A DNA stretch of 64,000 nucleotides from Mytilus edulis (GCF_963676685.1 NC_092355.1:69447006-69511005); one strand, 5' to 3'. Counted from the stretch's first letter, positions 11,901-23,241 are shown. Notes: a model not told the origin generated them from the sequence alone. Numbers and translations: made by a program.

Positions 11901-12403
11901 ATGCGTCTTCTAGTTTATGTTGAAACCAATTGTGTCGATAGGGTATGCGTCTTCTAGTTTATATAGTGAGACCGATTGTGTCGATAGGATATGCGATCCT
12001 AGTTTATATGTTGATACCGATTGTGTCGATAGGGTACGCGTCTCCTAGTTTATATGCTGAGACCGATTGTGTCGATAGGGTATGCGATCTTAGTTTATAT
12101 GTTGAGACCGATTGTGTCGATAGGATATTCGTCTCCTAGTTTATATATTGAGACCGATTGTGTCGATAGGGTATGCATCTCCTAGGTTATATGTTGAGAC
12201 CGATTGTGTCGATAGGGTATGCCTCTCCTTGGTTATATGTTGAGACCGATTGTGTCGATAGGGTATGCGTCACCTAGTTTATATGTTGAGACCGTTTGTG
12301 TCGATAGGGTATGCGTCTCCTATATTATATGTTGAGACCGATTGTGTCGATAGGGTATGCATCTCCTAGTTAATATGTTGAGACCTATTGTGCCGATAGA
12401 GCG
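8919..12403 (+). repeat. 46 bp minisatellite, about 76 units, with higher-order structure
   Basis: Roughly 3.5 kb of head-to-tail units, with core GTTGAGACCGATTGTGTCGA followed by TAGGGTATGCGTCTCCTAG and a TTTATAT joint. Typical spacing is 46 bp (for example 12193 to 12239); variants of 42-45 bp lack bases in the TTTATAT joint. Diagnostic variant monomers (TATCTGTTCAGACC, TAAATGTTAAGACTG, GTTGAAACAAATTGTG) recur together and in the same order from about 9235, 9505 and 10371, and in part from 11373, so blocks of several monomers have been duplicated. Because 46 is not a multiple of 3, the unit cycles through all frames with stops, and the ~64-codon open frames inside are by-products. It lies between the two Mab-21 genes and is absent from the second gene's flank. 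Confidence 0.95.
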
Positions 12404-12899
12404 AGGTTTGCCGATATTTTTAAATTATCAAAATCTAACTGTTGAGAGTGGAGAAATATCCTAATACACGAGTTATAGTTGTGGAATCTGTTTCTCTTAT
12501 GAAGTTTGTCCTTCCTTTTCAAAGATTTGAAGAAAGTTGTGAACTTTTTTATGTGACGTCTTCAGGCATGGTCGCCTTTTTTCATGACGTCACAATAGGA
12601 AAATTCAGAAGAAACCAAATAAATTTAATGTCACAAGTAGATTTCGACCAACCATGTTCACTAGTGAGGAGATCTTTAACTCACACCGATCAGGAAATGT
12701 GAAAATAGCACAAAAAATAGAGAAAATAACATACCAAGCGGCTATCCCATATTCTGAAGATCTTAAACTTAATAAACATGTCCTTAGTAAATTGAAAAAC
12801 AGATATATCGTTTGGGTCAATTTATTCATGATGATGAACACAAAACGCATTATAATTGATTTCAATTTTTCGTCTTTTCACTGAACTAGTACAAAATTT
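12404..12899. other. Unassigned stretch after the minisatellite
   Basis: Contains two TGACGTC-type palindromic hexamer contexts (near 12554 and 12585) and overlapping short open frames on both strands, none with family resemblance. I see no exon with convincing splice sites. Confidence 0.35.
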
Positions 12900-13022
12900 C
12901 ATGTAAGGACCAGCTGAGGACCACTTCTAAGTGCTGGATTTTCTGGCTGCTTTGAAGACCAATTGGTGGCCTTCGGCTGTTGTTTGCTCTTTGTTCGGGT
13001 TGTTGTCTCTTGTCATATTCCC
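12900..13022 (+). mobile_element. Short retroelement 3' tail fragment (plus orientation)
   Basis: GGACCAGCTGAGGACC, a GTGCTGGATTTTCTGGCTGC segment, TTGAAGACCAATTGGTGGCC and GGGTTGTTGTCTCTTG match the last ~130 bases of the RT-element tail seen at 5335-5475 and 47665-47812, with more divergence. Confidence 0.65.
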
Positions 13023-13512
13023 ATCTTCATCAAATCTGCATATATCTGTCAATCTGAAAAAGAGACAACGACCAATAACTCTAGTATAATGTACTGACAT
13101 TGTACACCTTAATTGTACATTTAAAAAATAACTGGTAATGTAATTAAAAACACAAACTTATACACATATTAAAAATAATGTTTAGCTGATGGTTTCTTGT
13201 TTTTGAGTTGCCGTTTATAAGTGAGTCGTGTTTTAAAGTCTTCACTGCACTCAACATCTAACAACCAGTCTAGAAGATTGTTCTATTACCGTTTTTGTGC
13301 GTGGGACGAGCTGTCTTTTTTAGGAATATTTGTATGCAGATGAACATGACTGTCCAGATGGGAATGTGTTGAATTTTTTTGTAGAGTTTATGATATATGG
13401 TGGAATGATTATGGCAATATCTTTGTATTACGTTGCACGCAGTACGTTAATACGGGATATTTTAATTCTTGTAGATAGTGATGGTAGTTTAAGTTGTTTT
13501 ACAATTTATTAA

Positions 13513-15425
13513 ATTGGCAAAAATATCATACAATACATTGTGAAGTAGAAAAGTTTCAAGGTCATAAACCCTCTACGAAAGTGCAATTAATTATAAAGAA
13601 GAAAACGCCTACGTATTTGTCAGTTTCCTTTAGATAAATACTTCCCTATACTAAAACTCTGTGCTAAAGGGGAAGTTTCTATTTTTACGAAATTTGTCAA
13701 ATATATGTTTACAACGTCATTATCGTTTATATATGTTATGTTCTCAATGCGAAAGATAAAAGCAACAAAATTTTTAAAAAATAAGAAAATAAGCTTTCTC
13801 TCGACACTTCCTGTTAACATGTCTAGTGGCTGAATTTCAATGCCCTTTTATTCAAATTTAATATCAAATATAGAAAGTTGAGCATGACAAGTTGTGCTTT
13901 ATATTGAGAATTTTTCTATACAATATCATAATCGTTTTATGAATGTATAATGTTTAAGCTTGTAAAATATTAATGAACAACAACAAAAATTGTAAATATT
14001 TCTTTTGTAAAATGAACCCAATAATCTTAAAAGCATATATACAAACAAGTTAAATGAGCAGTTAATTATCATAAATATATAAAACCTTAGCTGTTTTAAC
14101 GTACAATATCAAGGATTTCAAATTTATGGTTCAAGATTATAGCACCGAAGAGTAAAGGGGTTTTCTCGGCTTCTAATGTTTATCCATGGCTATACATACT
14201 ATTTCCCGAGGCCAAATTAATAACACTGTATAGTGATATCATCTAGTTCTCAATCCACTAGACTGAGAAACGCAATACTAAATGGAGTAGCTTGAGATTG
14301 AATATAATCACACAGAAAGACAAGGGCAACATTTAAGAATAGCTATTGGTATATATATTGAATACAAATTAGTTTGAGGATATGTAAAATAGCACTTATA
14401 ATTAGGATGTAGTTTATAAGACATTAAACGGATACATTTTAGAAGAAAGACCTATTTCACCGGTTGCCAAAACATATAACTTGTACAAAAACACTGTACA
14501 CATTATAATTTGCATAAACTTACATCTTTTACACAACATATGCATCCTTATACAAATCCTTGATAATGCACTTGGTAAATACAATATATGCAAAGTGTCG
14601 AATGATGCACAAGAGATATGTATATAGATGTAGTGAAAATTTTAAATCATAAAAAACTGAACTCCGAGGAAAATTGAAAACGGAAAGTCCCTAATCAAAT
14701 GGCAAAATCAAAAGCTCAAACACATCAATTGAATGGATAAGTAAGTAGGGATTCTATTCTGTCTATGTATCTATTAGGAAGCCCTTGTTACTTTAAAGTG
14801 CGTACGGGGAAAATACTTTAAAAAATAATATAAAAAGGATAAAAAGGTAAATATGCATATATGTTCTGACTTGCTATACTAAAAATATTTTTGTCGGCTA
14901 AAGTAAAGGAAAATGCGTCACAGAAAGTGAACATGGTGACAGAAAGTGCACGAAGCCAAAAAGTATATATTATATTTATTAAAAATATTATCTACCTTGT
15001 TAATGGCAACTATGAATCTGGTACATATATAGACATCATCTACATGTATGCAGTGTTCTTTTTCATACTGGTATAACCATATGTAAAGAGAATATCTCAA
15101 GATGGGCAGTTATGATCAGCAAGCTACATATCTTTTTGCCGAAATATGGCTTCTTAAATTTCGGAGTGACTGATGGACAGTCTAAGGAATACGTCACAGT
15201 ATGAAACTATAAAAGCATTATAAGACATGATGATTATTTAGTCTATATTTATGACTTATTTATGTGTAAAATTGTTGTTTTTTTCTTCATTTCAACCAAC
15301 CTCTCGTAAGGCTTTTCAAAGAAAGACGCAAGTTTTAGGATATGTCTTAATAATAAGAACGTCTTTGACGGCTGTTTAAAATGTTTAATTTTGATGCCTT
15401 CAAGAAGTGATCAATAAAAATTAAA
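13513..15425 (+). repeat. Noncoding segmental duplication, copy A (partner at 31745-35035)
   Basis: Begins AAATTGGCAAAAATATCA and matches 31745 onward in the same orientation for nearly 2 kb. Shared landmarks include CATAAACCCTCTACGAAAGT, a GGGGAAGTTTCTATTT-like segment, ATTGAATATAATCACACAG and GTAAAGGAAAATGC near 14900. The right part (about 15180-15425) matches 34835-35035, not 33410 onward, because copy B is interrupted. Several indels break any shared reading frame, so I treat the block as noncoding. Short diverged relatives of its left end occur at about 27240-27480 and 2280-2480. Confidence 0.8.
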
Positions 15426-15762
15426 GTTGAAAAAACACCTTAGTGGTCGGCAGAAATTATCATTATCTAGGCATACTCCGGAATTGAGGATAGCACGGTT
15501 GGTGGGCTAACAAATAAGGGCTCTGTGCAAGATGTATGCCCTTGTTTACATCCTATACTCTATGTCGGTACCATCCTCATTTCCATTTTTTTTACCTTTG
15601 CTCCTATATTAACTTTAGTTCTAGTTTATCAAGAATGTTTATGCTATATACGATATGTACTATCAATTATGAAAGCTTGTTTTGTTGTTGCATGGCGTCA
15701 TTGTCAAATTATTTTTTTTTAAACCTATTTTTTTGGCGTATTTGTTAAACTGATTTGTATAA

Positions 15763-16735
15763 AGTTGAGAATGGAAATGGGGAATGTGTCAAAGAGACAA
15801 CAACCCGATCATAGAAAAGGCAACAACAGAAGGTCACCAACAGGTCTTCAATGTAGCGAGAAATTCCCGCACCCGGTGGCATTCTTCAGCTGGCCCCTAA
15901 ACAAATATATATACTAGTTCGGTGATAATGAACGCCATACTAAACTCCAAATTGTACACAAGAAACTAATATCAAAAATAATACAAGACTAACAAAGGCC
16001 AGAGGCTCTTGACTTGGGACAACTCTCCCCCTATACCTCTGGCCAATGAAGAAAAGTAAACCCATAACGATACGCATATTAAAATTCAGTTCAAGAGAAG
16101 TCCGAGTCTGATGTCAGAAGAAGTAACCAAAGAAAATAAACAAAATGAAAATAATAGATAAAAAAAAACAACAGACTACTAGCAGTTAACTGACATGCCA
16201 GCTCCAGACTTCAATTAAACTGATTGAAAGATTATGATTTCATCATATGAATATCAGGCACAATCCTCTCGTAAGGGGTTTAGTTTCATACCATCATAAC
16301 ATATATGAGAAAAACATAACCCGTATCATGCCAACAACTGGTTTTTGAAAAAATGTGTTTAGTTCCGATGCAAATACCCTATAAGTGAATCAATATTAAC
16401 GCCAAAATATGCAATCTTTAATAACCTGACAACAGTATCGCAACTATATCCCTTCTTAACAAGTCTATTTAAAGGTTTTGTTAGTTTCTGAGGTGAATAC
16501 TGACATTTTTGTGCTTTATAAAGAATATTTCCATAAAAAATTGAATGTGAAATACTTGAACGTTTAAGAAGTCTGCATTGTTGAGCTATATTTACAAATG
16601 ATGTCCTTATACCGATGATAAAATTTAGTAAATGTTTTGACTAGTTTGTGATATGGAAACCCTGGTGTAATAATTTTTCAGTAATACATAAATTTCTTTC
16701 GTTAAAATTTGTATGTTTGTTTGATTTATTTAGTC
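15763..16735 (-). pseudogene. Decayed, 5'-truncated RT retroelement copy
   Basis: Minus-strand copy of the element at 23242-25067. Positions 15763-16330 equal its 3' tail. Positions 16330-16735 equal the C-terminal end of its RT reading frame, with small deletions and frame breaks (for instance near 16580 and 16640). The homology stops near 16735, upstream of the region that would encode the catalytic motifs, so this copy cannot encode an enzyme. Confidence 0.8.
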
Positions 16736-17039
16736 AGATGTCTCTGATATATGTTTACACAGTTTTGACCGCTGGATCAATTATTGTCGCATTTACCTAT
16801 TATATTTGTTTGGTTTGCTGACCTGATTTTGTCAATATAACGGAACCATTAACAGCTGTTATACAGGTGGGAAGTTTAGCTAGCTATAAAACGAAATGAA
16901 ATAAAAATGCCTGTACATAGTCAGAAATATGGCAGTTGTTTTTTATTTGTTCTGTTGATTGATGGCGTTTAATTTTGTCAGTTTTCATGGACTTCCCAAT
17001 TTCGAATTTGAGATCTGTATTTTTTTATACTTTTTTTTA

Positions 17040-17185
17040 TAAAGCCTTTGCAATCGTGGTTGATATCGATAACACGGTGGTATACATTTAACGGGTTTGT
17101 ATCAAACCTTTTCATTCGTGACTGATATCGATGACATGCCGTTATACATACAAGGAATTTGTGCAACACCTTTTACAACCGAAAA
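17040..17185 (+). repeat. Two ~75 bp GCAATCGTGGTTGATATCGA-type repeat units
   Basis: Units start near 17044 and 17108 and end in an ATACAAGGAATTTGTG-like segment. They correspond to the array at 4255-4620 upstream of the first Mab-21 gene, though this repeat is also dispersed and the match need not mean one duplicated block. Confidence 0.55.
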
Positions 17186-17454
17186 GCAACATTACTGAAA
17201 TGACAAACAGTTATCCACAACATTACAGACAATTCAAATAACGAGAACGTCACTTAAACCATTTGGAAACTACTAAAAAATTGTATAAGTTTTGATTCTT
17301 GAATTGTTGGTCTTTCGAACGCACTATTAATGATTAATACACTTTTAAGTTTAAAGAAATAGAGATATTGACCTTACTATTTGTGTTTAATAAACAGTCT
17401 CAGTTCCTTCATAAAAACCTTTTACAAGAAAATATTTGAGAGTCACGTATCAGT

Positions 17455-17515
17455 CTTTTGTAGACGAAACGCCCGTCTGGCGTTCACATATTCAAACTTG
17501 GTATCTATTATGAGT
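17455..17515 (-). repeat. Dispersed AGACGCGCGTTTCGTC repeat, upstream of the second Mab-21 gene
   Basis: TTGTAGACGAAACGCCCGTC, then GGCGTTCA and a CTTGGTATCTATTATGAG segment. It is the counterpart of 5856-5925. Confidence 0.65.
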
Positions 17516-17867
17516 TTGCATATAGAGCGAGATTTCCAAGCTTTTAATAAAATAGTTCAAGTCATCACGAAATTAAATCAGATAAAAAAGACGCTAGCAT
17601 TAGCGTCGTTTTAATTTCAAAGGGATATTGAGTGTGCGTCTGTGTTAAAATATTTAGATGAACGTATTTGAATACTAGAAAATGTTTTGTAATATTCAGC
17701 TTCAAAATTTATATTCATTTTGTAATAAAAGAAAATGAAATGGATATTAATAAACTTAGATAAATTCATTAAATTGGTCAAAATGATACAGTCAAAGGTA
17801 AAGTACAATATCAAACGTAATTTATAGTTGGATATTTATCACTTTCTTTTTAGATTTTTCTTAAAAA

Positions 17868-19712
17868 ATGAATAATACAGAAGAACAACTTTCACTTGAA
17901 TTTTACCATTATTTTTGTAACATTGTTGGTTCCGAAGATGTTGTGAAAACAAGACGAGGTATATATACGATAATGGACTTTGTTCAAAGTGGTAATGGGG
18001 TGATGACCGCTATAAGCAGTGGAAGTAAAGCAGAAGGTTTAGACCTCAAAGGCAGTGATATCGATAGAATGTTAGTTATTAATTTTCAGGTAAATGAGAA
18101 TATCAATAATGTGAAAAATTGTCCATTACATGCGCCTATTCTAATGGAAACAAATGACACAAAACCTTGCTTTACAAAATTGAAGGTGCATCCCATATTT
18201 AATAAAATACCTTATTTCAATAGTACACTTGATACCTTAGGAGAAGAAACATTCATCTCAAGCAAACGTTTTAGGGAATACTTTTTGATAACTGGTACGA
18301 TTATACATGGTCCTTGCATATCTGATCCAGGTGAAACATTTGATAGCGCATGTAGTCTCCGAAGTAAAGAATGGATAACATCAGCTCAACCATGGATTCA
18401 CAGACCAAGATCTACGTGGCCAGATTACAAACTTGTAACGTCAATAGTGCAATATGGTGTTCTTTTTGTTCCAATTGGACCTAAACATTCACCTAACGAA
18501 AACCTCGAATGGCGAATTTCATTTTCCATGGCAGAAAAACAATTAGTTTATTCTTTTTCTCACACTCAATTATTGTGTTATGCGTTATTAAAAATTATTT
18601 TGAAAGACATAATCAAACCGAAACATGGCGATCTTATTTGTTCATATTTTCTCAAAACCATACTGTTTTGGTTAAGTGAAGAGTCATGTCCTTCAGACTG
18701 GAAACCCGAATCATTTTTTTCTTGTTTTTTGAACTGTCTAAGACGACTGATTTACTGTGTAGAATACAAAACATGTCTTCATTATTTCATCCCAGATAAT
18801 AACCTATTTGAGGATAGATTCACTGATGACCAACAAGTAATACTCTTGAATACGTTGCAGCTTATATATATTTCACCATGGACTGCCATTTTTAATACGT
18901 CGACCTTTCAAGAGTATAGGCTAGATTCTAGAAATGCCCACGACTTCAATTTGACAGCTTCCGCATTGCAATGCATCAGATTTTGTGGAATTAATCTTTC
19001 TATGTCCAGTTATAATTTTACCAATATCAAAATGGATATTAATCCAATAAAACGTGCTATAACATGTTGTATTAATTTTCATGACAAGGAATTATGTAAA
19101 TACGCATTGTCTGTGATTTCCTATCAGTACATACAATCATATAGTAAATTTATAAGAAGTAACAAATCTTTCTACTGACAAAACCATATCATGTTTGGTT
19201 CCGTCAAGACTGGGCTATCTTCCGATGTATTGAACTCTTGGATATTGTTTGCATCCTCATTGTATCAATGTAAACGTTTAAAAGAATGCATTTATATAAT
19301 AAATTACTGCTTATCTAAGTGCTCTCCAGATAAAATACCGTACTATTTTTCAGACGCTCGTTACAGTTTAGAAGAACAGACAGTTTTCAACAGAATGCGT
19401 CAGAGAGTTGGTTTGATAGCGACATGTAAAAATCTTATCATTCGAAATGTTGTTTTCTACTATCCATTTACTTTACTTCCAGCAGAACTGACAAGGCTAC
19501 CTAGAATGTATAACGTGATTTATGTTCCGTCTGTTGTTTACTACCATGTATTATTATTTTTGTGTTTTCATCATCTTCGAGATGACAGGGGGAAATTAAC
19601 GGCTATTCGTGATCTTCAACTCACAATGACAAAAAGATACTTTATAAACAATGATGAGGGAACATTAAAAATAGTGTATCAATGCCTCGATATAGTGAAA
19701 GCTTTATTATAA
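17868..19712 (+). pseudogene. Second Mab-21 / cGAS-like gene with one internal stop codon
   Basis: Close paralogue of the gene at 6252. The frame runs from the ATG at 17868 to the stop at 19712 (614 codons) with a single in-frame TGA at 19176-19178; the first gene has AGA (Arg) there. Downstream of the TGA the same frame stays open and conserved for 178 codons. The nucleotidyltransferase core is retained before the stop: GSKAEG 52-57, D64-I-D66, D160, then EWRISFSMAEKQL and HTQLLCYALLK. If the TGA is fixed and not read through, the product is a 436 aa protein keeping the whole Mab-21 domain and losing the last third. A 3' splice site (CACTTTCTTTTTAG, AG at 17852-17853) lies 14 bases before the ATG, as in the first gene. 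It could be a young pseudogene, a segregating null allele, a truncated functional receptor or an assembly error. No second lesion is visible, which argues for youth. Confidence 0.8.
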
Positions 19713-20250
19713 TTTCAATACAACTAAGCGTTGAACAATAGACCATTTTGGCATCAAAAAGATTACTTTTATAGTCACGAAGGACCCTCGTTCTGAATTA
19801 AACAATATATTTTGAATTCATCTTTTTGTTCTACTTTGTTCTAACATGGCTGCATCTTGTCAATTTCACAATTAACGGTTGCAAATTTACACTGTGTTTT
19901 TAAAATAAACTATTCACATGATATAAAACAATATTGCTGAAGATGTTTTGGTTTTGAGTTGGAGTTTCTATAGTATTGCTTTCAATTATTCACTGTACAA
20001 CACATCAAACAGGTTGTCTGTTGAGTAGTTTGTTCCATTCCTGTAATGTCTGTGAAAAAAGCTCTATTTGTAAACATCTCTAAGTGTCTGCAGTTGAATG
20101 TAACTGTCAGGATGGCTATCTCTTGATGTTCTTATAAGTTTGATATGGTGGAATGGTCATGGCTGTATAGTTGTGTGTTGCTTGATGAAGTAGAGTAATC
20201 TAGTATAATTTTTTTATGTATTGCTGTTAGCAGTTGTTTTAAAATTGATA
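19713..20250 (+). other. 3' flank of the second Mab-21 gene
   Basis: The first ~115 bases match the 3' flank of the first gene (AAGCGTTGAACAAT, AAGATTACTTT, TTCTGAATTAAA), marking the right edge of the duplication near 19830. The later part (about 20040-20170) loosely resembles 13290-13400, notably GATATGGTGGAATGGTCATG. No gene seen. Confidence 0.5.
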
Positions 20251-20255
20251 TACCA

Positions 20256-20500
20256 ATATCTATACAAAAAAAAGAAAATGTGGTATGATTGCCAATGAGA
20301 CAACTATCCACAAAAGACCAAAATGACACAGACATCTAGTTCTCTAGAAAAGTTTCTTTTAATAAAACGTGTTGCACGACGTTGCACCATCTCTATTTGA
20401 TTTGATATATATATCTAAAGAAGATTGGGAATGATTGATAATGAGACAACTCTACACAAGTAACCAAATGACACAAGCATTCCCTTCTATAGGCCACATA
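20256..20500 (-). repeat. Two short dispersed repeats of the TGCCAATGAGACAACT family
   Basis: ATGTGGTATGATTGCCAATG, then AGACAACTATCCACAAAAGA at about 20276-20325, and a second diverged copy at about 20420-20475. Relatives occur at 30975-31050, 44590-44660 and, inverted, at 27955-28020 and 53820-53855. Noncoding. Confidence 0.6.
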
Positions 20501-20734
20501 ACGACCTTTAACAAAAAGCAAGACAATACCATATACATTTCAAGCGAGAAAACTAACTACCTATTTTATGTGCAAAATAATTATCGAAAAACAAATATGT
20601 AACACATAAAAAAAAAACAACAACCACTGAATTACAGGCTACTGACTGTGACAGGCACATATAAAAAGTGGCGGATCTAAAGTAGTTTACAAGTGCCTAC
20701 CCTTTCCTAATCTGTGACAAAGGTGTACCAGTAC

Positions 20735-21640
20735 AAATTAAGAACAAACCAGAATAATCGGTAAAAAAAGGCTCAACTCAGATGGAAACAAATAGAAATA
20801 CATCTTACTATAAACCAGAGTGTAAATTTGTTTGTTTGTTTTCAGAAAGGGGTCCCATGCAATACTAGCATATTCAAAGTGCGGTCTTACACGTGGAAAG
20901 TAAGCTTGTATCTTTTTTCTTTTTCTGGGCAAATGCCCAAGTTACGCCTTATCGATTGGTTACAACTGTCTGTACTTGTTTGTTCCACGACATGCTGCTG
21001 GCTAGTTCAAGGTATGGATTTCAGTTAACTGGTTCTGGTATATTGCCGTATAGTTTGGAAAGCCATGATTCTATCTAAGGAGTATGTGCTTAATGATACC
21101 GTAGTTGTTCTATTAAGCATCGGTGAGACACAGTATTAAATGCTTTACTGAATCTGAAATCAGCATGTTTTCTTGTTGGTCCTGGTCTAGGTTTCGTGCT
21201 ACGATTTTCTAGGTAATCACTTGCTTGGACATGATCATTTCCTCCAAAAACAATATTGAAATTCAACAAATCATGTTTATCCAGGTGTTTCATGATATGT
21301 TTGAGTATAATGTGTTCCGTGATCTTACAAAGAACTGATGTCAGAGATACAGGTCTTTTGTTGATCGGTTAGTTTCTGTCTCCTTTCTGGAAAAGCGCTG
21401 AATTTGGTTTTCCTTGATCATTTCTTGATGTTGATATTATTTTTATTCGATATTCGATATTCGTATGTCTTTTAAATCTGTAAAGTTTTCCAGATCTTCT
21501 TTCGTGAATACTGATTTGAATTGATCGTTTAAAGCTTCTGTTTTTCCTTTTCTATCTTCAATCATTTTTTCGTAAACCTTTAGTATAGATTTGATTGATT
21601 TAACATATTTCTAGTATTTCTTCCTTATTCTAAACTTGTA
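20735..21640 (-). pseudogene. Decayed LINE-type (non-LTR) reverse transcriptase fragments
   Basis: Read on the minus strand, fragments of a LINE RT appear in the expected order: a KGDRN-PINKRPVSLTSVL segment near 21320-21400, IMKHLDKHDLLNF near 21260, FSKAFNTVSHRCLIEQLRY near 21095-21150 (the RT motif A region, whose aspartate is lost to frame or substitution), and VRPHFEYASIAWDPFLKTN near 20835-20890 from the C-terminal part. Stops, frameshifts and an internal deletion separate them. This RT type differs from the one at 23.9-25.1 kb. It resembles Jockey/CR1/Rex-like elements, but the clade cannot be fixed by eye. Confidence 0.75.
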
Positions 21641-22194
21641 TGTTTCTTCATTTTCAGTGTTCTTGTTAATGGACATATTGACTTGGTATTGTCTGTTGTA
21701 TAGCACATTTGATTATATTCCACATGTTTTACTCATGTGTATTCAGTTTTAGCACGATTCACATGTTAACGCTTTTCGATCACTGTTGACAGACTTTCAG
21801 CATACCCAGCTGGTTAATGTATGGGACCGGGATATGGATTGATGTTATTGACTATTATACTTCAATTAAATGCCATGTTTTGATTGGTTGATACGAGGGT
21901 GTTAATTTACTCTAGCACATGGCTGAGAGGGTGACAATTTTTTTTTTAATGTTATCCTCTCGTCTAGACCAATAAAAAATCGATAGTTTAAAGGACAATG
22001 AATTGAATTTACATCAAGTAATTAAATACAATGCTAAGTTCTACGTTTTAACTCAGATTTTATTATTTGACTGTAAAAATTATTAAAAAAATGTTGTTTT
22101 CTCCAGTTGTTATGCACTTTACGTCATAGAAAATACTTTAAAATAAAATTAATCTGTAAAAGACTATAATGATAGGACATTCAGTATAAAAATG

Positions 22195-22303
22195 AAATAA
22201 CACATAGCTGAGAGGGTACTTCTCGAAAAAGCATTTCCAACCGTTGACAATGTCTTCTCGGGATAATAATCTGCTCTATCACCCTCTCAGCTATGTGTTA
22301 TTT
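22195..22303. mobile_element. Fold-back element with 23 bp perfect inverted repeats
   Basis: The 23 bases at 22195-22217 (core ACACATAGCTGAGAGGG) are exactly inverted at 22281-22303, separated by 63 bases. Related single arms occur at 21917-21935 (CACATGGCTGAGAGGGT) and at 49660-49677. The interior segment GTTGACAATG and a CTGCTCTATC-like stretch are shared with the 49.66 kb copy, so this is a family and not a chance palindrome. Confidence 0.7.
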
Positions 22304-22619
22304 ATATAGTGTCAACGGAAGTATCATAAATACTTTAAGTATCTTCGGTGATTAAGTTTTGTTACTCATGCTTTTCATTTTTTTATGTGAAGGGATAGGT
22401 TGGGTGTGATTTGTTTCCAAGTTAAAGAGAGGCGAGGGATACCAAAGGGACATTCAAAGTCCAAAATAACCTGACAAAAGGATGGCTAAAAAATGACCTA
22501 GTGTCTTTTTATTGTTGAGATGAATAAGTACCCAGCCACATTCACTTGTATTTTGGTCCATCTGATGAGTTAAGCTTTTTTTCAACTGATTTTTATAGTT
22601 CGTTCTTATGTTGTACTGT

Positions 22620-22780
22620 TATACCACAGTCTCAGGTTAGGGGAAGGGTTGGGATCCCGCGTACATGTTTAACCCCGCCACATAATGTATGTATGTGTCT
22701 GTCCCAAGTCGAAGGTGCTCAGGAAAGGCAAGCAGATTCTGCTCAACTATCGTGTTGTTCATGTTAGTACAAACTCGGTG
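22620..22780 (+). mobile_element. Fragment of retroelement tail, plus orientation
   Basis: AGGTTAGGGGAAGGGTTGGG, then ATCCCGCGTACATGTTTAAC, CCCGCCACA and CTGTCCCAAGTCGAAG match the middle of the RT tail, while the continuing GGAAAGGCAAGCAGATTCTG part resembles the family II tail at 33590. It looks like a junction of two repeat pieces. Confidence 0.5.
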
Positions 22781-22844
22781 ATATGTCTAATTCGGTATGT
22801 CACATTCGTGAGACGATATTTTTGTTACGACAATTAAAAAAGAG

Positions 22845-23040
22845 GGGCGAAAGATACCAGAGGGACAGTCAAACGCATAAATCGAAAATAAGCTGACGAC
22901 GCCATGGCTAAAAATGAAAAAAGCCAAACAGACAAATAATAGTACACAATACACAACATAGAAAATAAAGACTAAGCAACATGAACATATCCGTCGTCAT
23001 CTGTGAAACAGATATTCCATACCAGCCCATATATATCTAG
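22845..23040 (-). mobile_element. Family II retroelement tail, minus orientation
   Basis: AAGAGGGGCGAAAGATACCA, then GAGGGACAGTCAAACGCATA, GACGACGCCATGGCTAAAAA and GACTAAGCAACATGAA, the same series as at 33420-33560 and 36395-36530. Confidence 0.6.
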
Positions 23041-23241
23041 CTACCAAATCGTGATGGCGTCCGTGAACTTTGTTTTTATGATTTTGTTAGGTATCCTTTG
23101 TGAATTCATTTATTTGTAATTAAAAAACATTCGAAGATTGATGAACATTTCTATTTATGGTAAAATTTAATACGTGGTCTTGACAAAGTCTAAATACAAC
23201 CATATTTAATATTTTGCGTTCAACTTTTATATAATTATAAA

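Noticed and set aside
8919..12403. Possible CRISPR-like array or repetitive protein gene
   Set aside because: Units are contiguous with no unique spacers, the context is eukaryotic, and a 46 bp period shifts frame each unit with frequent stops. The ~64-codon open frames within are by-products.
19176..19178. UGA as a selenocysteine codon in the second Mab-21 gene
   Set aside because: The paralogue has Arg at this position, the family is not known to use selenocysteine, and I see no convincing SECIS-like stem in the 3' flank.
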